Assembly (NCBI GenBank): GCA_947176285.1 | Contig: CAMWQF010000016.1 | Span: forward strand, 1 to 20,041 | Source: an uncultured Porphyromonadaceae bacterium | GTDB taxonomy: Bacteria > Bacteroidota > Bacteroidia > Bacteroidales > Muribaculaceae | DNA: 20,041 bases | Direction: 5' to 3' | In this document: piece after piece, positions 15,241 through 20,041 of the stretch | How positions within the stretch are numbered: position 1 is the stretch's first letter | Layout of the letters: every line of letters starts with the position of its first letter | Notes under the pieces: model-generated | Told to the model about the DNA's origin: nothing | Databases searched by the model: none | What the model saw: the letters and a program-made list of their open reading frames with translations, nothing else | Position numbers and translations under genes: made by a program

Positions 15241-18200
15241 TTATTTCTTCATCACTTTCCGTACGGTGCCGTCTGCTTCAATCACGATGTTAAGTCCTGA
15301 TTGCATTGAACTGATCTTTATACCCTGCGGAGTGTAAATGCCTGCCGGCACACCATTCCTTCCATCTGTGATGGTCTCAACGCCTGTGTTGCCGATATGA
15401 TTCAGTTTGCATTCAAGCAACAGGAATTCGTGGAAACCACCCACAGTAGATTTATCGGTGAATCGTATGATATAGTTGCCTTTTTCAGGAAGAGTGAATT
15501 TGAATTCATGCAGTTCTTCAGAAGAAACATCAGCCGATGTATTGCCATTGACATTTACAGCGGTATTGAACGCTTCTGATTCCACAACATCCTTGCTGGT
15601 ATCTGCATTTCGGATCACAACATTATACTTGGGACTTCCTTTCCAGGCTGCCATAGCGAATGTCACCTTGTATTCTCCCGGCTCCAGGTTGAGTTTATAG
15701 TCATTCAAGGATCCGTATTCAGCCCTGTTGTTTCTCCAGTATAGAGCTTTTCCTTGGTATCCCTTGAAATCCTTCAAAGTCCTGGCTCCCGAAGTAAATG
15801 ACTTAGGATATTGATGCACCTCATTGTCCTCCTGAACGCAGCGCCATCCTTCTGGGATATCTCCGTTTGACACATTAGAGAAATCAAGCTTATAGATAGA
15901 AGAGGTGTCAATGAATATCGGCAGTATGGTGACGTTGTCGTCAGGCATTATGAATGATATTTCGCCGGAATCCTTGATCTCGATTGTCTTAGACATAGAG
16001 TAGTAGACAGAATTGACAATTCTAAGTTCCTTAAGTGCATAACCCTCTTCCGGAGTGACTGTCAATGTCACTTTCTGCCCTTCAGATGCTTCGCTGACAT
16101 CAGCAGAGACTTTGCCGTTTTCAACTTCTCTTATTGAAACGAGGAATTTCTCACTTTCTGTGCCTTTGGGAATGTATATGATCTGGTCTACAGTTGGTCC
16201 AACTCCGGAGATGTTGTTTATAATAAATGTATTATCTCCTGCATTGAGCGAAGCGGGAACTTTAAGTTTCTTCCAGTCATTCTTCGCCGCCTTTTCGATG
16301 GTGAATGTCTTAGCTTCACCATTGACCACTATTTCTATATCTGCATCACCGGCTGTGTTGCAATAGCGAACGTAGATATCATATTCGCCCGCATCCTGAA
16401 GAGTGAGAATGTGGCGGAGTGTCGCCTTTTTGTTAGATCCCATTTCTACGAATCCCAAACCTGAAAATTCAGAATAGTCTGGAGCCCACCAGCCTGAGTG
16501 AGTCAGAGCCAAATTACCTATGTATCGGTATCCCATATTCTCAGCCTCTATTATAATAGGACCCTTAAATGCTTCCGGCTGTTTTGGAATTGAAAGCGCA
16601 TTGTCAGACGGAATTGCATCTGTCATTCCTCTGCGGTCGGCATTTCCGGAACACCTAACGGAGAGATCTAACGGACCAAGATGGCTAACATACAGTGTAT
16701 AACTATTTTCCGATGCATTGTATTCCTCTTTTATTGTAGCCTTATATTGAGCATGCTGTTTCAGCTCATACGAAGGAGTGCCATTCAGCCCTTCTATCTT
16801 GATAACATCTTCCCTCATTGTTGTAGAGTCATTGCGGAAATTGTTAAGGTAGAAGTCAATGTGGTCGCCATATTCGCGGATTACTCCTGAAGAAAGCACA
16901 TCATATTTCAGTTCAAGTGTCTCGCAAGTATTATATTGCAATGGTATTCTTGCAGTAGCTGATTTTTTCCCATTGATGTTGGAATAAGGAGTATACGTTA
17001 CAAGCTGGTTCTTGAAACGGTTGACATAGAGGTCTCCTTCAGAAATTTCAGGATAATATTGGTTGAATTCCTCTACTTTCTTGTTGATGGTTGACCATCT
17101 GGTATTTCGTGCTGACTTATTGACCAGGACAGGAATCTGCTTTGCCAACTCATCGTGAGCTTCAAGCATTACAGGAATGGCGCCGTATCGACCTGTTTTT
17201 TTGAGGTAGAGATAATTGTTCATCCAATGTCCGTCGTATCTATTGAATGGATCATCCTGCTGATAAAGGCCGTCATAAAGATTATCCCAAGCCGCGTATT
17301 TATCCTCGTCGTTGCCTCCTGTGATATCGTTGACAATGGCAATTTTTGTCTTATCCAACACTTCTTGTCTTGAAGGGATATACATGGTGCCGTCAATGAT
17401 CTTGCCGAACATATCAAGCCAAATGCCGTCGAAGTTTGGAAATGTGCCCCAATGTCTTTCAAGATATCCATCTTCAAGCGATGTGTTGAGATTCTTGAAA
17501 TCCTCAGTCCAGATCAGTTCCGGTCCGTCCCATACAGCACCGCCGTTTACGCATGTCTGCTCCATAACGGTGCCAATTCCGGCTGCTCCGGGATAAGGTT
17601 TCTTTTGATCTTTGCAGATATCGTCAAGTGCGCCGTTCCAGCCACAGTTGTCGTATCGGACGCCATAATTATTGGCAAGGCCTGCTACGAAGGGTCCCCA
17701 GGAGACGCTCTCGTTGTTGTAGAAGCAGCTGCTTGTAGTGTATTTGTAAAGCCAGAGTATCGCTTCCGGATATGCCTGGCAAGCCTTGTGCAAGTCGGCA
17801 TTACGCTTCATCATGCCTAATGGATTCAAGGCGTGGCTCCAGATGTTTCCGCAAAAACTTACTGTCAGGAAGCCTCCATATTTATGCGACATCTCGACAA
17901 GTTTTGCAAATAACGCTATGCGTGATTCCTGTGTGCTGCTGCTCTTATCTCCCGGCTCGTCAAAACCCCAGAATTGCTCTGCGTAGTTCCATCCCAGGAA
18001 GTTGGGATAAGTCTTGAAGAAGTATTCGAATGTCTCCAAGTCGTCATCTTGAATATGCGTATGGCCTCCACTGGCAGGCTGGCATGTAAACCAAAGCCCA
18101 TTGTGCTGGCATACGGATGCCCAAGATTTGTAGGTGCGCACTGCCGAACGAGGCATCCTATACATGTTGTCATTCGTGTCATATCCGCATGAAAGCGACA

Positions 18201-18387
18201 AGTTCATGCAGACATAAGGCTTAATCTCGTCAGGGATCAAATCAATTATTTTCTGAGGATCCGCTGAATTCCACACATCGATGTGGACCATCCATAATGG
18301 ATTTCTGTTATCGATGGGGCGTCGCTCTTGCGCTGTGAGCGAAAGCCCTAAAACCGATAACAAGAGGCAAAATAATATTCGCTTCAT
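15241..18387 (-). CDS. Multidomain GH98-family endo-glycosidase, likely xylan-active, secreted
   Basis: A 1048 aa secreted glycosidase. The ATG at 18387 is chosen because it starts a clean Sec signal (MKRILFCLLLSVLGLSLTAQ-ER); the ATG at 18444 would put 19 extra residues in front. The GH98 catalytic module covers about 21-330: RNPLWMVHIDVWNSADPQKI, PYVCMNLSLS, WFTCQPASGGH, NYAEQFWGF (Glu137) and ELIWTED. Its associated C-terminal beta domain runs to about 600. A CBM6/35-like domain (610-741, IIEAENMGY...GWWAPDYS), an InlB-type bacterial repeat (749-826, VENGKVSADVSEASEGQKV) and another jelly-roll-like domain (831-996) follow. The protein ends in a PAGIYTPQGIKI...GLNIVIEADG tail. GH98 includes blood-group endo-beta-galactosidases and Bacteroidales endo-xylanases; the CE7 gene and GH10-derived neighbour favour xylan. 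Catalytic residues were not mapped with certainty. It converges with the binding-protein block and is divergent from the esterase. Confidence 0.88.
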   Translation of the reverse strand: MKRILFCLLLSVLGLSLTAQERRPIDNRNPLWMVHIDVWNSADPQKIIDLIPDEIKPYVCMNLSLSCGYDTNDNMYRMPRSAVRTYKSWASVCQHNGLWFTCQPASGGHTHIQDDDLETFEYFFKTYPNFLGWNYAEQFWGFDEPGDKSSSTQESRIALFAKLVEMSHKYGGFLTVSFCGNIWSHALNPLGMMKRNADLHKACQAYPEAILWLYKYTTSSCFYNNESVSWGPFVAGLANNYGVRYDNCGWNGALDDICKDQKKPYPGAAGIGTVMEQTCVNGGAVWDGPELIWTEDFKNLNTSLEDGYLERHWGTFPNFDGIWLDMFGKIIDGTMYIPSRQEVLDKTKIAIVNDITGGNDEDKYAAWDNLYDGLYQQDDPFNRYDGHWMNNYLYLKKTGRYGAIPVMLEAHDELAKQIPVLVNKSARNTRWSTINKKVEEFNQYYPEISEGDLYVNRFKNQLVTYTPYSNINGKKSATARIPLQYNTCETLELKYDVLSSGVIREYGDHIDFYLNNFRNDSTTMREDVIKIEGLNGTPSYELKQHAQYKATIKEEYNASENSYTLYVSHLGPLDLSVRCSGNADRRGMTDAIPSDNALSIPKQPEAFKGPIIIEAENMGYRYIGNLALTHSGWWAPDYSEFSGLGFVEMGSNKKATLRHILTLQDAGEYDIYVRYCNTAGDADIEIVVNGEAKTFTIEKAAKNDWKKLKVPASLNAGDNTFIINNISGVGPTVDQIIYIPKGTESEKFLVSIREVENGKVSADVSEASEGQKVTLTVTPEEGYALKELRIVNSVYYSMSKTIEIKDSGEISFIMPDDNVTILPIFIDTSSIYKLDFSNVSNGDIPEGWRCVQEDNEVHQYPKSFTSGARTLKDFKGYQGKALYWRNNRAEYGSLNDYKLNLEPGEYKVTFAMAAWKGSPKYNVVIRNADTSKDVVESEAFNTAVNVNGNTSADVSSEELHEFKFTLPEKGNYIIRFTDKSTVGGFHEFLLLECKLNHIGNTGVETITDGRNGVPAGIYTPQGIKISSMQSGLNIVIEADGTVRKVMKK

Positions 18388-18441
18388 AATGTATAAAATA
18401 TTAATGAGCATAAGCTCTTTAAACAATTGTATTTGTAATTG

Positions 18442-18449
18442 CAAAATTA
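18442..18449 (-). promoter_or_regulatory. Candidate -7 box of the GH98 promoter
   Basis: Read on the - strand this is TAATTTTG, a match to the Bacteroidetes -7 consensus TAnnTTTG, 54 bases upstream of the chosen GH98 start. No TTTG -33 element is found at the usual 19-21-base spacing, so support is partial. It lies in very AT-rich DNA where chance matches are likely. Confidence 0.35.
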
Positions 18450-18597
18450 AATAATATTTTTGTCCTTTTGTTTTATAAGAATTTTAAATTTTTTATTATT
18501 CGTCGCATCATATACTGTTATTTATATAAATTGGTCTCATTGGGGTCTTAATTTTTTATTTTTGAGATCTTATGCTCTATTTGTAAAAAATATGTAT

Positions 18598-18605
18598 TAT
18601 CTTTG
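18598..18605 (+). promoter_or_regulatory. Candidate -7 box of the CE7 esterase promoter
   Basis: TATCTTTG matches the Bacteroidetes -7 consensus TAnnTTTG exactly, 39 bases before the esterase ATG, which would leave a short leader. The nearest TTTG upstream (18580-18583) is only 14 bases away instead of 19-21, so the -33 part is weak. The 257-bp gap between the divergent genes (18388-18644) is otherwise AT-rich with T and A runs, and I see no small gene in it. Confidence 0.45.
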
Positions 18606-18644
18606 CAGAAGAAACAAAAAATACATTTTTTACTGACCTGAAAC

Positions 18645-19958
18645 ATGAAACTTAGAGAATTTATTTTGACTTTAGTTGCTTTGGTGGGAATGATGCCATG
18701 CGTTGCTGAGAATTATCCTTATCGCAGCGATGTGCTATGGGTGACTGTGCCCGACCATGCAGATTGGCTCTATAAGACGGGGGAGAATGCCACCGTAGAT
18801 GTGCAATTGTTCAAATACGGTGTCCCTGTTGATAATGTGACACTCGATTATGCTATCGGCGGCGACATGATGCCGGCAGATACAAAGGGTTCCACTACGT
18901 TGAAAAATGGCAAGGCGAAGGTTTCGCTTGGCACTATGAAAACCCCGGGATTTCGCGACTGTGTCCTAACTGCAGACGTTGATGGGGTGAAATACACTCA
19001 TCATGTGAAAGTAGGGTTCTCTCCTGAAAAAATAGAGCCTTATACAAATATGCCTGCCGATTTTGATCAATTCTGGAGCAAAAATCTTGAGGAACTAAAG
19101 AAAGTGCCGTTGAAATATACCATGACCCCTTCACCGCAATACACTACTGACAAAATGGACTGTTGGCTCGTGAATCTCACCACTACTTCCCAAGGTCAGT
19201 CCATCTACGGCTATCTGTTTATTCCCAAGGATGCAAAGCCGGGATCCTGCCCCATAGTGCTGTGTCCTCCCGGTGCCGGCATAAAGACTATCAAAGAGCC
19301 TCTACGTCACCGCTATTATGGCGAAAACGGATGCATAAGGTTTGAGCTGGAGATTCATGGACTAAATCCTGAAATGACCGATGAGCAGTTTAAGGAGATA
19401 AGCAAGGCTTTCAGTGGACGGGAAAACGGGTATCTCCAGAATGGACTTGACAATAAAGACAACTATTATATGAAGCGAGTATATCTCGGGCTTGTACGCG
19501 CTATCGATTTCCTTACTACTCTTCCTGAATGGGACGGCAAGAACATTGCAATGCAAGGAGGCAGTCAAGGAGGCGCTCTGGCGATAGTGGCTGCCGGACT
19601 CGATCCGAGAGTGACCGCATGCGTGGCAAATCATCCTGCGCTCAGCGACATGGCAGGTTACAAGGCTAATAGGGCAGGGGGATATCCTCATTTCTTTAGG
19701 ATGGATGGAATGGACACTCCTGAAAAACTCAATACAATGGCTTACTACGACGTGGTGAATTTTGCCCGCAAGGTGAAATGTCCTGTATATATGACGTGGG
19801 GTTACAACGACAATACCTGTCCACCCACTACAAGCTATGCCGTCTACAATGTGATTACGGCTCCTAAAGAGGCGCTGATCACTCCTATCAATGAGCATTG
19901 GACTTCAGAAGCCACCGAACGCGGACACCTCACCTGGATTCAAAATCATCTGAAATAA
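18645..19958 (+). CDS. CE7-family acetyl xylan esterase (AXE1 / cephalosporin-C deacetylase family), secreted
   Basis: A 437 aa alpha/beta hydrolase that would remove O-acetyl groups from xylan or xylo-oligosaccharides, making the chain accessible to glycosidases. A Sec signal (residues 1-21, MMPCVA-EN) suggests export to the periplasm or beyond; the lone Cys19 has no good lipobox. A beta-sandwich N-terminal domain (about 25-125) precedes the AXE1 catalytic domain (about 128-437). The triad is complete: Ser307 in GGSQGG, Asp389 in GYNDNTCPP (the family motif G-x-x-D-x-x-C-P-P) and His418 in NEHW. The family substrate-loop features IYGYLFIPK and CPPGAG are present. The N-terminal extension makes it longer than the ~320 aa single-domain CE7 enzymes, as is common in Bacteroidales. 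It is transcribed away from GH98 from its own promoter region; the 83 bases after it hold no supported feature. The family call is strong; the substrate is inferred. Confidence 0.92.
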   Translation: MKLREFILTLVALVGMMPCVAENYPYRSDVLWVTVPDHADWLYKTGENATVDVQLFKYGVPVDNVTLDYAIGGDMMPADTKGSTTLKNGKAKVSLGTMKTPGFRDCVLTADVDGVKYTHHVKVGFSPEKIEPYTNMPADFDQFWSKNLEELKKVPLKYTMTPSPQYTTDKMDCWLVNLTTTSQGQSIYGYLFIPKDAKPGSCPIVLCPPGAGIKTIKEPLRHRYYGENGCIRFELEIHGLNPEMTDEQFKEISKAFSGRENGYLQNGLDNKDNYYMKRVYLGLVRAIDFLTTLPEWDGKNIAMQGGSQGGALAIVAAGLDPRVTACVANHPALSDMAGYKANRAGGYPHFFRMDGMDTPEKLNTMAYYDVVNFARKVKCPVYMTWGYNDNTCPPTTSYAVYNVITAPKEALITPINEHWTSEATERGHLTWIQNHLK

Positions 19959-20041
19959 ACTTCTGCCCGGATGCTTTTGATTTCTCCCACAATCATGCCC
20001 GTATTTTTCTACCATTGAACTTCATCGATTTGATCTGACAT

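Noticed and set aside
18388..18444. Earlier ATG for the GH98 protein
   Set aside because: The extra 19 residues spoil the signal peptide, and the candidate -7 box at 18442-18449 would overlap this start.
19959..20041. Possible start or end of a further gene at the right edge
   Set aside because: A - strand ATG at the very edge opens only about ten codons before a stop, and no motif can be recognised in 83 bases.

Overview
The window carries one end of a polysaccharide utilization locus (PUL) from a Bacteroidales genome. Two tandem SusC/SusD-type outer-membrane pairs, lipoprotein signals, A-rich start contexts without strong Shine-Dalgarno sequences, a TAnnTTTG-type -7 box and short 'YG-Q-V...G-I-KNGKK' C-terminal tails all fit a gut Bacteroidales (Bacteroides, Prevotella or Muribaculaceae type). 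I cannot fix the genus from sequence alone. No regulator, transposase, RNA gene or CRISPR array is visible.

Layout. On the + strand, 9-12366 holds six tightly packed genes that look like one operon: SusC-1, SusD-1, a short SusC-2, SusD-2, a DUF1735-type lipoprotein, and a lipoprotein with a GH10 xylanase fold that is split by a carbohydrate-binding-like domain and has lost its catalytic residues. This order (SusC-SusD-SusC-SusD, unknown lipoprotein, GH10) matches the core xylan-utilization cluster known from Prevotella and Bacteroides (xusA-E plus a GH10), except that the GH10 here looks dead. After a hairpin and a low-complexity leader come two more secreted non-enzymatic proteins. One (12491-13957) has two domains homologous to the domain inserted in the dead GH10. 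The other (14038-15129) is almost entirely a nearly perfect duplication of a ~136-residue module. Both end in the same C-terminal tail, 47 bp of which is identical at DNA level. Terminator-like hairpins follow each.

From the other side, a large multidomain GH98 glycosidase (15241-18387, - strand) converges on this block. It is divergent, across a 257-bp AT-rich promoter region, from a CE7-family acetyl xylan esterase (18645-19958, + strand) with an intact Ser-Asp-His triad.

How it may work. GH98 in Bacteroidales includes endo-xylanases for heavily decorated xylans, and CE7 enzymes remove acetyl groups from xylan or xylo-oligosaccharides. With the xylan-type tandem SusCD core, the best reading is a PUL for decorated, acetylated (glucurono)arabinoxylan. 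The + strand block is strikingly devoid of enzymes: two transport complexes plus four candidate surface or secreted glycan-binding proteins. The most interesting point is the apparent spread of one binding module from, or into, the dead GH10 scaffold and a freestanding secreted protein. Substrate assignment is inference; blood-group-type glycans are the main alternative because GH98 also covers endo-beta-galactosidases.
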